From Bradyrhizobium sp. BRP22 (GTDB lineage: Bacteria; Pseudomonadota; Alphaproteobacteria; Rhizobiales; Xanthobacteraceae), in the NCBI RefSeq assembly GCF_020194175.1, contig NZ_JADYVX010000029.1, positions 42,001 to 106,000 of the forward strand: DNA of 64,000 nt, written 5' to 3'. Made by a program: the position numbers and the translations under genes. Position 1 is the stretch's first letter, and every line of letters starts with the position of its first letter. The notes under the pieces are model-generated. The model was not told the origin of the DNA and searched no databases. It saw only the letters and a program-made list of their open reading frames with translations. This document shows, piece after piece, positions 42,407 through 51,067 of this stretch.

Positions 42407-43122
42407 GGCTGTTCGACCTGTGCGACGAGGCTGTATCCGCCACCCCAGTGAGTCTTGATCAAGGCTGGTGCCTTCGGGTCGGCCTCGATCTTCTTCCGCA
42501 AGCGACTGACCTGATTGTCAATGCTCCGGTCGAACGGATCGGCATCTCGGCCGACCGTCAGGTCGAGGAGCTGATTGCGGCTGAGGACCAGGCCGGGATG
42601 ATCGAGAAAGGCGCACAGAAGGCGAAACTCGGCGGTGCTGAGCGGCACACCGACGCCGTCCTTTCCCACCAGCTCGCGGCGGTCGACGTCAAAGGTCCAC
42701 CGATCGAAACGTACCACCTTGCTCGCGAGCCGGCCTCGCTGCGGCGGCAGGCTCTGGACTCGTCGAAGCACCGCCTTGATACGGGCGAGGAGCTCGCGCG
42801 GATTGAACGGCTTGCACACATAGTCATCGGCGCCCACTTCGAGGCCGACGATGCGATCGGTCTGCTCCGCCATGGCGGTCAGCAGGATGACGGGAAGGTC
42901 CGTGGTGCTGCGCAGATGCCGGCACAGCGACAATCCGTCTTCGCCCGGCATCATGATGTCAAGAACCACCAGATCGAGCGCACTCCGCTCGAGCAAACGG
43001 CGCAGTGCGGCAGCGCTCTCCGCAAGACTGATGCGGTAACCATGCTGCATCAGGTATTTGCCGACGAGATCGCGAATATCACGATGATCGTCAACGACGG
43101 CGATGTGCGGTGCCGAGTCCAT
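42403..43122 (-). CDS. OmpR-family response regulator
   Basis: This protein of 239 residues has a receiver domain with VVDDHRDIRDLV, phosphoacceptor D55 in VVLDIMMPGEDGL and lysine in VCKPFNPREL near 104. The winged-helix output domain (about 140-235) has LSTAEFRLLCAFLDHPG, DPFDRSIDNQVSRLRKKIE and HWGGGYSLVA. It is a DNA-binding partner of the kinase, with its stop overlapping the kinase ATG. The start is ATG 43122; upstream reading would add about 90 codons with no domain. The regulated gene is unknown. Confidence 0.92.
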   Translation of the reverse strand: MDSAPHIAVVDDHRDIRDLVGKYLMQHGYRISLAESAAALRRLLERSALDLVVLDIMMPGEDGLSLCRHLRSTTDLPVILLTAMAEQTDRIVGLEVGADDYVCKPFNPRELLARIKAVLRRVQSLPPQRGRLASKVVRFDRWTFDVDRRELVGKDGVGVPLSTAEFRLLCAFLDHPGLVLSRNQLLDLTVGRDADPFDRSIDNQVSRLRKKIEADPKAPALIKTHWGGGYSLVAQVEQP

Positions 43123-43368
43123 CCAATTGCTCCGTTCCGGATCATACCGTAGTCCAGCACCCAGCCCATCGGAAAATTGTAACAGAATGTATCGGCTGCG
43201 TACGACCGACCGCAAACAAACCCCTGCGGCATAAGTCGCTCCAATTGTCGCGAAACTATGCCAAGCCCTAGTCCTGAGACAGATCGCGACAATTCCCGGC
43301 GGCGTTCGGCAAAGTTCTGCGACAACCGGCTCCCATCGTGTGCATGTTCGACGAAGCAGGAGCGTTAC

Positions 43369-43707
43369 ATGTACGATGCGATGCATGCCGTTTTCCACGG
43401 GGGCGTTCCGGAGATCCCGAGAGATGCATCCGTTGGCAGTGACGAAGACGACGCGATACCGAAAGAGCTGTTTCTTCGCAGAGCCGCAGTCCGGATAAGT
43501 TGGCTGCTCGTTTTCGCCTTGCGGAACTTTTCGGCGTCGGCCACGCCGCTCGATCTTACGTATAGTGCAGGCCGCGTGGCTATTTCGCGCCTTATAACGG
43601 AAGGCGACTGTTGGACGTCCGAAGGAAATCCCAAATTCAAATGCGACACGCGTGACTTCGCTTCGTCAAACAATGCGACCCGCGGTTCATCATCGGACAA
43701 CAACTAG
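43369..43707 (+). CDS. Doubtful hypothetical protein
   Basis: This open frame of 112 residues has AGGAGCGTTAC just before its ATG. The product (MYDAMHAVFHGGVPEIPRDA..) has no domain or signal peptide, and a short hydrophobic stretch VRISWLLVFALRNF. The opposite strand is also open across the same DNA. It may be a real small gene or chance. It ends one base before the palindromic operator at 43708. Confidence 0.3.
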   Translation: MYDAMHAVFHGGVPEIPRDASVGSDEDDAIPKELFLRRAAVRISWLLVFALRNFSASATPLDLTYSAGRVAISRLITEGDCWTSEGNPKFKCDTRDFASSNNATRGSSSDNN

Positions 43708-43728
43708 TGACTTGCAAAATGCAAGTCA
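43708..43728. promoter_or_regulatory. Perfect palindromic operator upstream of the enoyl-CoA hydratase gene
   Basis: TGACTTGCA and TGCAAGTCA are perfect inverted 9-base arms around AAA. The size and shape fit a winged-helix dimer such as HxlR or MarR; the HxlR gene at 45946, in the same transcription direction, is the obvious candidate. It lies about 70 bases before the hydratase start. Confidence 0.7.
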
Positions 43729-43796
43729 TGATGTAGTGTCTCCAAAACGGGAAACGCGGCCGCTTCAGAAGCAGCGCCGACATACAGGAGGCAGCC

Positions 43797-44594
43797 TTGT
43801 CCGAGGACGTGCTTGTGGCGCGCGAAGAGCGCGGCAATATCTCTGTTTTGACCATGGTTTATCGGCCGTACAACCTGCTCGGCCCAAAGCTCATCAATGC
43901 GCTGGTGGAGCAGGTGGAGGCGGCCCAGAAAGCCGGCAGCCGTGCCATCGTGATCCGCAGCGGACTGCGGCATTTCTCTGCCGGGGCGGACCTGGATATC
44001 TTCGACAAGCGGGTCGCCGCGGGTGCCGCTGATCAGGCCAGCGAAAACAGGCGGCTGGACGGCGTCGAATTCCTGCGCTTCATGGAATTGTTGCCGGTTC
44101 CGCTGATCGCCAGCGTTCACGGGGTCTGCCTCGGCGGCGGCCTCGAGCTTGCGCTCTCCTGCGACTACATCGTCGCCGCTTCTTCGGCAAAGATCGGCTC
44201 GGTCGAGGCGACGCTCGGGCTGCATCCTCTGCTCGGCGGAATCCAGCGGCAGGTACAGCGTATCGGTGCCCAGCGCGCCAAGGAGATGTCGATGCTGGGA
44301 CGGCGCTACGACGCACCGACGCTGGAGAAATGGGGGCTGATCAATCTCACGGTGCCGGAGGAGTCGCTGGAGCAAGCCACGATGACGGTTGCGGAGGAAT
44401 TCGCACATGGCCCAACTGTGGCGCATGCGGCCACCAAGCAGCTCGCCTATATCGCGGTCAACGAGGGCGTCGCTGCCGCCGATGAGGCGATGGCAAGAGT
44501 ACAGGCGCCGATCTGGACCTCGGAAGACCTGAAGACCGGTCTCGCGTCATTCCGCAAGAATGGCCCGGGTCTGGCCAAATTCGCGGGGCGTTGA
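43797..44594 (+). CDS. Enoyl-CoA hydratase/isomerase family protein
   Basis: This protein of 265 residues has the crotonase fold. FSAGADLDIFDKR is the first oxyanion-hole motif, and LPVPLIASVHGVCLGGGLELALSCDYIVAASSAKIGSVEATLGLHPLLGG carries the second with the glutamate at the position of the catalytic residue. It would hydrate or isomerise an acyl-CoA. Start is TTG at 43797, preceded by AGGAGG. The CoA-transferase gene begins 2 bases later, so they form an operon; acyl-CoA activation and hydration is the implied pathway, substrate unknown. Confidence 0.88.
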   Translation: MSEDVLVAREERGNISVLTMVYRPYNLLGPKLINALVEQVEAAQKAGSRAIVIRSGLRHFSAGADLDIFDKRVAAGAADQASENRRLDGVEFLRFMELLPVPLIASVHGVCLGGGLELALSCDYIVAASSAKIGSVEATLGLHPLLGGIQRQVQRIGAQRAKEMSMLGRRYDAPTLEKWGLINLTVPEESLEQATMTVAEEFAHGPTVAHAATKQLAYIAVNEGVAAADEAMARVQAPIWTSEDLKTGLASFRKNGPGLAKFAGR

Positions 44595-44595
44595 C

Positions 44596-45861
44596 ATGGG
44601 CGGTCCCCTGAGCGGAATCCGTGTTGTCGATTTCTCGCGCGTCCTCGCGGGTCCGTTATGCGCGCGCACATTGCAGGATCTTGGTGCCGAGGTCATCAAG
44701 ATCGAGCCGCCGGCTCCTGATGTCTCGCGCTTCGCATTTCCGTCGACCGACGGCATGTCGGGCTACTACGCACAGCAGAATGCCGGCAAGCGCAACGTGA
44801 GTATCAATCTGAATGTGCCCGGCGCCTACGAGCTGGCACTGAAGCTTTGCGATACGGCCGATGTCATCGTCGAGAATTTCCGTGCGGGCACGCTGGGTTT
44901 CTTCGGCCTCGACTATGAGACTCTCTCAAAGCGAAATCCGCGACTGATCTATGCCTCGATCACCGGCTATGGCCAGGGAGGGCCGTGGCGGAGCCGCATG
45001 GCCTACGCGCCGACCGTGCAGGCCGAGGCCGGCTTCACCGAGAACAGCGTTCGTCATTATGGCAATGCGCTGAGCGAACCGCGCACCGACAGCCTGTCGC
45101 ACGCGGACGTCTATGCCGGACTGCAGGCTGTTATCGCGATCCTGGCGGCGCTCAACAGCCGCCAGACATCGGGGCGTGGGCAGTACATCGATGTCGCGAT
45201 GGCTGCGACGCTGCTCGCGGTCAACGAACGCGCGCACGTCGATCTTTCCGACGATGATATCGGTGCCGAGCCCGCGGTGCTCGGCGCCACCGACTGTTCG
45301 TTCTTTACGGGACCGCAAGGCGAGCACTTCACGGTCGCGACCAGCATTGTCGGCAGCCGGACCTTTCCGTCGTGGTTGCGCGCGATGCGCCGCGCCGATC
45401 TCATCGACGATCCGCGGTTCTGCAATGCGGCCGCGCGCCGGCTGAATTTCGGCGCGCTCCACCAGATCATCCAGTCGTGGATACTGACTTTCCCTGACAT
45501 GGCGACATTGGACGCCCAGTTCGATGAAGCCAAGATCGCGATGGGCGAGATTCGCTCGATCAAGGAACTCACGGCGTCGGAATGGAGCGACTATTGGGGC
45601 GCTGTGCAATATGTCTCCGACCGCAGCGGTGGGGAGTATCGTCTGCCCGGGCGGCCGTGGCGTTTTTCGGCCGAGGAATTGACGCCGATCGGGACACCGG
45701 CTTTCCAGGGTGAGCATAACGTTGCGGTGTTCAGCGAACTCGGCGTCAGCGAAGCTGAATTGAAGCGGTTGGCCGAGGCCGGCGCGCTGGTGACACATCG
45801 GCGGGCGCTGGAGCCCGAGATCGCCGTCAAGCCGCGGACGGAGCCGGGGCAGGCGGCCTGA
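44596..45861 (+). CDS. CaiB/BaiF family CoA-transferase
   Basis: This protein of about 421 residues is a class III CoA-transferase. Motifs are LSGIRVVDFSRVLAGPLCARTLQDLGAEVIKIEPP at the start, GKRNVSINLN, ENFRAGTLGFFGLDYETL and YASITGYGQGGPW. The catalytic aspartate expected near 165 lies in the DSLSHADVYAGLQAVIAILAAL block. It moves CoA between carboxylic acids, probably giving the CoA ester used by the neighbouring hydratase. The start at 44596 is directly after the hydratase stop. Confidence 0.9.
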   Translation: MGGPLSGIRVVDFSRVLAGPLCARTLQDLGAEVIKIEPPAPDVSRFAFPSTDGMSGYYAQQNAGKRNVSINLNVPGAYELALKLCDTADVIVENFRAGTLGFFGLDYETLSKRNPRLIYASITGYGQGGPWRSRMAYAPTVQAEAGFTENSVRHYGNALSEPRTDSLSHADVYAGLQAVIAILAALNSRQTSGRGQYIDVAMAATLLAVNERAHVDLSDDDIGAEPAVLGATDCSFFTGPQGEHFTVATSIVGSRTFPSWLRAMRRADLIDDPRFCNAAARRLNFGALHQIIQSWILTFPDMATLDAQFDEAKIAMGEIRSIKELTASEWSDYWGAVQYVSDRSGGEYRLPGRPWRFSAEELTPIGTPAFQGEHNVAVFSELGVSEAELKRLAEAGALVTHRRALEPEIAVKPRTEPGQAA

Positions 45862-45894
45862 TCCGCAGGCTGGGGCAGCGCGACTGGACATGCA

Positions 45895-45929
45895 CGAACT
45901 CGGCCCAATATGGTACGGAGCCGAGTTCG
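45895..45929. promoter_or_regulatory. Inverted repeat upstream of HxlR gene (terminator or operator)
   Basis: CGAACTCGGC (45895-45904) and GCCGAGTTCG (45920-45929) form a perfect 10-bp stem with a 15-base loop. No T-run follows on the plus strand. It could attenuate read-through from the CoA-transferase gene or bind a regulator before the HxlR gene (start 45946). Confidence 0.45.
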
Positions 45930-45945
45930 GAGTTGAAAGAGAGCT

Positions 45946-46494
45946 ATGTCCGGCGTCAAGCAAAGCCGTCTCGCAAACCAGGAATGTTCCATGGCGCGCG
46001 CCATGGAGATCGTCGGCGACCGCTGGACGATCCTGATCCTGCGAGAGGCTTATTACGGTGTGAAGCGGTTCGACGAGTTCGAATACTATGTCGGCGTAGC
46101 GCCCAACATCCTGAGCAATCGGCTGAAGAAACTTGTCGAGGCGGGCATCATGGCCCGTGTGCCGCTGCCCGAGCACGCCGGCCGATACGAATATGTCCTG
46201 ACCGAGAAAGGACGCGACTTTTTCCCTGCCTATCTTGCGTTGAAGAAATGGGGTGACAACTGGCTGGCGGAGCCGGAGGGCCCGCAAGTGGTGTTTCGTG
46301 ACCGGCACGCCGGACGTCCAATCGAGTATCCGGAATTGCGGACAGCCGGTGGCAAGCCGCTGCGTCTCGAAGACGTCGAGGTGGTCGCGGGAGCCGGCGC
46401 CGTCCCATTCAACCGCAAGCGATTTGGCGGCGCGGCTTCGGCCGCGAAGCCGAGTGAAGCGCTAAGGCGCGCCTCACGCCGCAAGGGCAAGTAG
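45946..46494 (+). CDS. HxlR-family transcriptional regulator
   Basis: This protein of 182 residues has the HxlR winged helix: CSMARAMEIVGDRWTILILREAYYGVKRFDEFEYYVGVAPNILSNRLKKLVEAGIM, with the conserved first cysteine (C19) that in some members senses electrophiles, then the wing ending YVLTEKGRDFFPAYLALKKWGD. A C-terminal tail of about 60 residues is basic. It probably controls the hydratase and CoA-transferase genes through the palindrome at 43708. Its last 21 bases overlap the convergent FAD-subunit gene. Confidence 0.9.
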   Translation: MSGVKQSRLANQECSMARAMEIVGDRWTILILREAYYGVKRFDEFEYYVGVAPNILSNRLKKLVEAGIMARVPLPEHAGRYEYVLTEKGRDFFPAYLALKKWGDNWLAEPEGPQVVFRDRHAGRPIEYPELRTAGGKPLRLEDVEVVAGAGAVPFNRKRFGGAASAAKPSEALRRASRRKGK

Positions 46495-47328
46495 CGCGCG
46501 CCTTGTCTCCGTTCCGAGCAGGCTCGCGCGATACTCGGCCGAAGCGTAACGGTCCGACAGACATTCGGTCGCTGCGCTCTGCAGTCTCGCGGCTTCTTCT
46601 ATGTTCCCTTGCGACAGTGGCTTGCCGGCCAGGAATTCTGCCGCGATGTCGCCTGGAAATGCGTGGCTCGCCGCGCCGGTGATGCCGATCGACAGGTTCG
46701 CGGCGACGCCAGCGTTGATGCGTACAGCCGCCGCGATGCCGACAACCGCATAGCCGCTCGCAGGATGGCGGATCTTTCGGTAGGTGAACCGCGTGCCTGC
46801 CGCCGGGCACGGGATATGGATGGCGGCGAGCACCTCGCTGGGCCCCAGCGTGGTAGAGAAGATATCGACGAAGAAATCACGTGCCGCCACGCGCCTCGAT
46901 CCGGTGGCGCTGGCGATCTCCAGCTCTGCCTTCAACGCGATCACGACGGCCGGCCAATCGGCGGCGGAGTCGGCATTGGCGAGTGATCCGCCGATGGTGC
47001 CGCGGTTGCGGACCTGCGGATCGGCGATCAAATTGGCCGCCTGGCGGAAGATCGGAAGCGCCTTGTGGAGCGGTTCGGATGCAAGCAGTTCTGCATGCGT
47101 GGTCAACGCGCCAATGCGGATGCTGTCCTCGTTAACAGCAATTCCCTTCATTTCGGCGATACCACGGATATCGACCAGCAGCGCCGGCGAAGCCAACCGC
47201 AGCTTCAGCGTCGGGATCAGCGTATGACCGCCGGCAACCAGCTTGCTGCCGTCTGGATCACGCTGCAAGAGATCGATCGCCTCCGCGATCGAGCCTGCAC
47301 GGATATAATCGAAGGCTGCGGGGATCAT
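46474..47328 (-). CDS. Molybdenum hydroxylase FAD-binding (medium) subunit, first set
   Basis: This protein of 284 residues is the CoxM-type subunit with the FAD domain: PAAFDYIRAGSIAEAIDLLQRD, LVAGGHTLIPTLKLR, IADPQVRNRGTIGGSLANADSAADWPA and FTYRKIRHPASGYAVVGIAAAV. It passes electrons from the iron-sulfur centres to an acceptor. The ATG at 47328 overlaps the large-subunit stop (ATGA), and it is the last gene of the operon; no accessory cox genes follow. Confidence 0.9.
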   Translation of the reverse strand: MIPAAFDYIRAGSIAEAIDLLQRDPDGSKLVAGGHTLIPTLKLRLASPALLVDIRGIAEMKGIAVNEDSIRIGALTTHAELLASEPLHKALPIFRQAANLIADPQVRNRGTIGGSLANADSAADWPAVVIALKAELEIASATGSRRVAARDFFVDIFSTTLGPSEVLAAIHIPCPAAGTRFTYRKIRHPASGYAVVGIAAAVRINAGVAANLSIGITGAASHAFPGDIAAEFLAGKPLSQGNIEEAARLQSAATECLSDRYASAEYRASLLGTETRRALLALAA

Positions 47329-49694
47329 CGGCTTGCTCCATTGCGTGCGCTCTGGACGGCTGCCCAGATGCGCGGCGGCGTCAGCGGCATGTCGAGATGG
47401 TTGATGCCGAAGGGTGACAAGGCGTCGAGCACAGCGTGAACCATGCATGGCGGCGCCGCGATCGAGCCGCTTTCGCCGATGCCCTTGACGCCGATCGGGT
47501 TGGTCGGGGAGGGCGTCTCCTGGAACAGCGAGGTGATGTTGGGCACATGCTCGGCGCGCGGCACGGCGTAGTCGAGCAGCGAGCCGGTCAAAAGCTGTCC
47601 GCTGTCTGGATCGTAGCTGACCTCTTCATAGAGCGCCTGGGCGATGCCTTGCACGACGCCGCCGTGGATCTGTCCCGCGGCGAGCAGCGGATTGATCAAC
47701 GTGCCGACGTCATCGACGGCGACATAGTCGATGATGTCGACGATCCCTGTCTCGGGATCGACCTCGACATAGGCCAGATGGACGCCGGATGGCGCACTCA
47801 TGCCGGTCGGGTCGTAGAACACGGTTTCGTCGAGACCCGGTGCGACCCCGTCGGGGAGCTTGTGTCCGACATAGGCCATACGGGCGACCTTGCCGAAGCT
47901 CAGAGGTGCGATGTCGGTGCCGGGCACGCTGAACTGGCCTGCGGCGTAGGCAACGTCCTTCTCGTCGACTTCCAGCATGCCCGCCGCGATCTTCTTTGCT
48001 TTGGCAACGATGCGCTGCGAGCAGACATGCAGGCTCGATCCGCCGACCGCCATCGAGCGGGAGTTGAAGGTGCCATGGCCGGCCTGTACCTGGCGGGTAT
48101 CGCCCTGGACCACGTCGATGCTCTCGATCGGAATTTGCAGCACGTCGGCGGCGATCTGCGACAGCGAGGTGACGTGGCCATGGCCCTGGCTCATCGAACC
48201 CGAATACACCGTGGCGCGGCCGCTGGAATCGATCGCAACCCGCGCGCTCTCCCAGCCGCCGCGATCGAATCCGATCAGCGCAAGACGGCGCGACGGCGCC
48301 ATGCCGCACACATGGGTGTATGCGGCAACGCCGATGCCGCGATAGATGCCGTCGCGGCGCAACGCCTCGCGTTCGTTCCGGCGAGCCTCATAGTTGAATG
48401 CGGCGAGCGCCTTGTCGAGCAAGCCTTGATAATTGCCGCTATCGTACATCAGGCCCATGCTGCCATAGGGCCGGTAGGGAAAATCGGCGCGCTGAATGAA
48501 GTTCTTCCGCCTGATCTCGATCTGATCCAGATTCAGATGACGCGCGACGGCGTCGATGGCGCGCTCGGCGATATAGGCGCCTTCCGGCCGGCCATAACCA
48601 CGATAGGCATCGACGGGCACCGTGTTGGTGACGACGACACGCGACGTCGCCTCATAGTTGGCGATCTTGTAGGTGCCGGTGCCGAAATTGACGGTGTTCA
48701 CGGTGGGCCCGCCGCTCGCCATGTTGGAGAGATAGGCGCCGACATTGCCAAGCGTCTCGACCTTCAGCCCGAGAATGGTGCCGTCGTTCTTGATCGCCAC
48801 CTCGATGTTTTCAGTGTGGGCGCGGCCATGGCTGGTCGATTGATGGCTCTCGGAACGGCTTTCCCACCATTTCACCGGTGCGCCGAGTTCGCGCGCGAGA
48901 TGCGGACAGAGCAGTTCCTCCGGATAAAGATGCATCTTGGCGCCAAAGCCGCCGCCGATATCGGGTGCAACGACGCGCAACAGGTGTTCCGGAATGCCGA
49001 CGGTCTCGGCAATCCAGCGCCGGTGCATATGCGGCACCTGGCTCGGCATGTATACGGTCAACGTGCCGTCGGGATCCGGACTCGCGACCACGCTGCGCGT
49101 TTCCATGCAGGTCGGGATCAGGCGGTTGTTGACGACGCGCAGCTTGAGAACCTGGTCGGCCTCGCGGGCCGCCACGGCATAGTCGCCGCCCCGCACCTTG
49201 TAGATGGTGGTGATATTGCCGGGGACGCTGTCATGGAGTTGCGGCGCGTCGGCGGCGATGGCGGCCTCTTCGTCGACGACGACAGGCAGCACCTCATAGT
49301 CGACATCGATCAGCCCGACGGCGTCATAGGCGTGCGCTTGCGTCTCCGCCACCACCAGCGCGACGCATTCGCCGACGAAGCGGACACGATCGATGGCGAC
49401 CACGGGACGGAACGGTACCTTGGTGCCCGGGATGACCCAGTTCGGAACGATCGGCCCGATCCTGCCCTCGAGGTCCCGGCCGGAGAGGGCGAGGCGAACG
49501 CCCGGCGCTGCCTTGGCAGCGCTGAGGTCGACATTCTTGATGATGGCATGCGCATGCGGCGATCGCGCGATCGCCATGTGGAGCATGCCGGGCAACCTGA
49601 TGTCGTCGACATAGCGGCCCTTGCCGGTCAGGAACCTGAAATCCTCGCGGCGCTTCAGCGGCTGGCCGATGTAGGGAAGCACGGGTGCGTTCAT
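47325..49694 (-). CDS. Molybdenum hydroxylase catalytic (large) subunit, first set
   Basis: This protein of 789 residues binds molybdenum-cytosine dinucleotide. It has the N-terminal cage domain (GQPLKRREDFRFLTGKGRYVDDI), APDIGGGFGAKMHLYPEELL (molybdopterin loop), VDAYRGYGRPEGAYIAERAID near 365 and GIGESGSIAAPP near 738 with the catalytic glutamate. In CO dehydrogenase the loop reads AYRCSFR with a copper-ligand cysteine; here it is AYRGYGR, so it hydroxylates another compound (aldehyde or heteroaromatic). Order: small, large, FAD. Confidence 0.9.
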   Translation of the reverse strand: MNAPVLPYIGQPLKRREDFRFLTGKGRYVDDIRLPGMLHMAIARSPHAHAIIKNVDLSAAKAAPGVRLALSGRDLEGRIGPIVPNWVIPGTKVPFRPVVAIDRVRFVGECVALVVAETQAHAYDAVGLIDVDYEVLPVVVDEEAAIAADAPQLHDSVPGNITTIYKVRGGDYAVAAREADQVLKLRVVNNRLIPTCMETRSVVASPDPDGTLTVYMPSQVPHMHRRWIAETVGIPEHLLRVVAPDIGGGFGAKMHLYPEELLCPHLARELGAPVKWWESRSESHQSTSHGRAHTENIEVAIKNDGTILGLKVETLGNVGAYLSNMASGGPTVNTVNFGTGTYKIANYEATSRVVVTNTVPVDAYRGYGRPEGAYIAERAIDAVARHLNLDQIEIRRKNFIQRADFPYRPYGSMGLMYDSGNYQGLLDKALAAFNYEARRNEREALRRDGIYRGIGVAAYTHVCGMAPSRRLALIGFDRGGWESARVAIDSSGRATVYSGSMSQGHGHVTSLSQIAADVLQIPIESIDVVQGDTRQVQAGHGTFNSRSMAVGGSSLHVCSQRIVAKAKKIAAGMLEVDEKDVAYAAGQFSVPGTDIAPLSFGKVARMAYVGHKLPDGVAPGLDETVFYDPTGMSAPSGVHLAYVEVDPETGIVDIIDYVAVDDVGTLINPLLAAGQIHGGVVQGIAQALYEEVSYDPDSGQLLTGSLLDYAVPRAEHVPNITSLFQETPSPTNPIGVKGIGESGSIAAPPCMVHAVLDALSPFGINHLDMPLTPPRIWAAVQSARNGASR

Positions 49695-49699
49695 GGTGC

Positions 49700-50182
49700 T
49701 CAGCCTTTCGCGACGAGGGATTCAATGGCGCGGACGATATTGTGATAGCCGGTGCAGCGGCAGATATTGCCGGCAATGCCGTGACGGATGTCGTCTTCGC
49801 TCGGATCGGGATGCTGACGCAGCAACTGACGCACGCTCATGATCATGCCCGCCGTGCAGAAGCCGCATTGCAGCGCGTGATGCTCGTGGAAGGCCGCCTG
49901 CACCGGATCCAGGGACGATCCGGCCGGCGACACGCCCTCAATCGTCGTGATCGAGGCGCCGTCGGCCATGACAGCCAGCACCGTGCATGATTTTGTCGCC
50001 TCGCCGTCGATCTCGACCGTGCACGCGCCGCATTGCGAGGTGTCGCAGCCGATATGCGTGCCGGTCAGGCCGAGATCGTCCCTGATCAAGTGGACCAGCA
50101 ACTTGCGGGCCTCGACCTCCAGCGTTCGGCGAGAGCCGTTGATCTCGATCGTCACCGCGTGACGTTTTTCTGCTTCGATCAT
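49700..50182 (-). CDS. Molybdenum hydroxylase [2Fe-2S] (small) subunit, first set
   Basis: This protein of 160 residues carries two [2Fe-2S] clusters: the plant-type cluster with C46, C51, C54 and C66 (GCDTSQCGACTVEIDG..SC) and the second with C106, C109, C141 and C143 (LQCGFCTAGM and NICRCTGYH). It moves electrons from the molybdenum site to FAD. The large subunit starts 5 bases after its stop. Confidence 0.93.
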   Translation of the reverse strand: MIEAEKRHAVTIEINGSRRTLEVEARKLLVHLIRDDLGLTGTHIGCDTSQCGACTVEIDGEATKSCTVLAVMADGASITTIEGVSPAGSSLDPVQAAFHEHHALQCGFCTAGMIMSVRQLLRQHPDPSEDDIRHGIAGNICRCTGYHNIVRAIESLVAKG

Positions 50183-50219
50183 GCATCCTCCCGTCGCGGT
50201 CCGGCGACCGCGCGTCTTG

Positions 50220-50936
50220 TCAGAAGAACCTGACGTTGGCGATGTCGATGACGACGCCGAGCCCGTTTGCCATCGGCGTGCCGTCCGGATTTCGTCGATA
50301 AGCCCGCCGCCTGGTGGGGATCTTGATGCCGTCGAAGTCGCGATAGTCCGACATGTAGTGCGCGGTCGGAATGCCGCCGGTCACATCAGCGAAATAATCG
50401 AGCCTCGCGATAAGCCCATCGCCGCCGACATAGAAGACTTGCTCCGGAGAGTGTGTCGCGACCGAGTCCGGGAAGGTCACCTTGAGCCGGCGCCACGTCT
50501 CTCCGTTCTCATTCCACGGTTCGATCTCCTCGGTTGAGAAGCCCGGCAGTGCGAACATGAAAGGTGTGTTGAGGTAGTTCCACATCGCATAGCCGCTGAA
50601 ATAGGCAAGGTGCAGATCGTCCCACGGGGTGGCGGGCGAGTGGTCGGCAAAGAAAGTGCGTGGATTGGCCCGCTCTCGAAGGCGCTTGCCCTCGACAGTA
50701 TCGATTGCAACAAGGTCCGGCCGATAGAAGCTGCGCAGTCCTTCCGCCGTGAATGGCTGGTAGCTGAGCTGCTGGCCGGGAATATCGACGGTGACGCGGA
50801 CGTCCTTCAATACTTCAGGCCAACCTTTTCTGGCCCAGAGCGAGCCAACGATGGACATGTCGCCCTCAAGGCCGCGAAAACGCTTCCATTGCGTTGCGCC
50901 ATGGGCCTCGAGGACGAGATCGCGGAGATCTGTCAT
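50220..50936 (-). CDS. Protein of unknown function leading the molybdenum hydroxylase operon
   Basis: This protein of 238 residues has no signal peptide and no membrane segment. The ends of the sequence show long beta strands (TWRRLKVTFPDSVATHSPEQVFYVGGDGLIARLDYFADVT and YRDFDGIKIPTRRRAYRR), reminding of LolA/LppX-type half-barrels, but the resemblance is weak. It is the first gene of the operon, 37 bases before the small subunit, and divergent from HxlR. It may bind the substrate of the hydroxylase, or act as a steroid- or lipid-like binding protein; this is a guess. Confidence 0.7.
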   Translation of the reverse strand: MTDLRDLVLEAHGATQWKRFRGLEGDMSIVGSLWARKGWPEVLKDVRVTVDIPGQQLSYQPFTAEGLRSFYRPDLVAIDTVEGKRLRERANPRTFFADHSPATPWDDLHLAYFSGYAMWNYLNTPFMFALPGFSTEEIEPWNENGETWRRLKVTFPDSVATHSPEQVFYVGGDGLIARLDYFADVTGGIPTAHYMSDYRDFDGIKIPTRRRAYRRNPDGTPMANGLGVVIDIANVRFF

Positions 50937-50973
50937 AGCCGTTTCCCTCCCATTCAATCCTTCAGGTATTGTA

Positions 50974-50990
50974 ACTCTAATAATAAGAGT
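50974..50990. promoter_or_regulatory. HxlR operator-like palindrome, near the hydroxylase operon start
   Basis: ACTCTAATAATAAGAGT is a 17-base palindrome with one mismatch in the arms. It recurs almost exactly, and perfectly, at 51037. It lies 38 bases from the operon's first ATG (50936). Confidence 0.7.
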
Positions 50991-51036
50991 AACGAGAAGG
51001 CAAGGCTTTTGCGCAGGTTGCGTGCATGACGAAATT

Positions 51037-51053
51037 ACTCTAATTATTAGAGT
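51037..51053. promoter_or_regulatory. HxlR operator-like palindrome, near the HxlR start
   Basis: ACTCTAATTATTAGAGT is a perfect 17-base palindrome, 14 bases before the HxlR start. With 50974 it frames the divergent promoters, the usual layout for an autoregulated repressor. Confidence 0.75.
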
Positions 51054-51067
51054 GATTTGCGAGGGTG

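Noticed and set aside
43365..43703. Minus-strand frame MLSDDEPRV.. opposite the doubtful gene at 43369
   Set aside because: No ribosome-binding site or domain; equally possible as noise.
47436..49745. 769-codon plus-strand frame opposite the large hydroxylase subunit
   Set aside because: It has the composition of a shadow frame, no motif, and lies opposite a clear enzyme gene.
47325..50182. True CO dehydrogenase (coxSLM)
   Set aside because: The active-site loop is AYRGYGR rather than AYRCSFR, so the copper-binding cysteine is missing.
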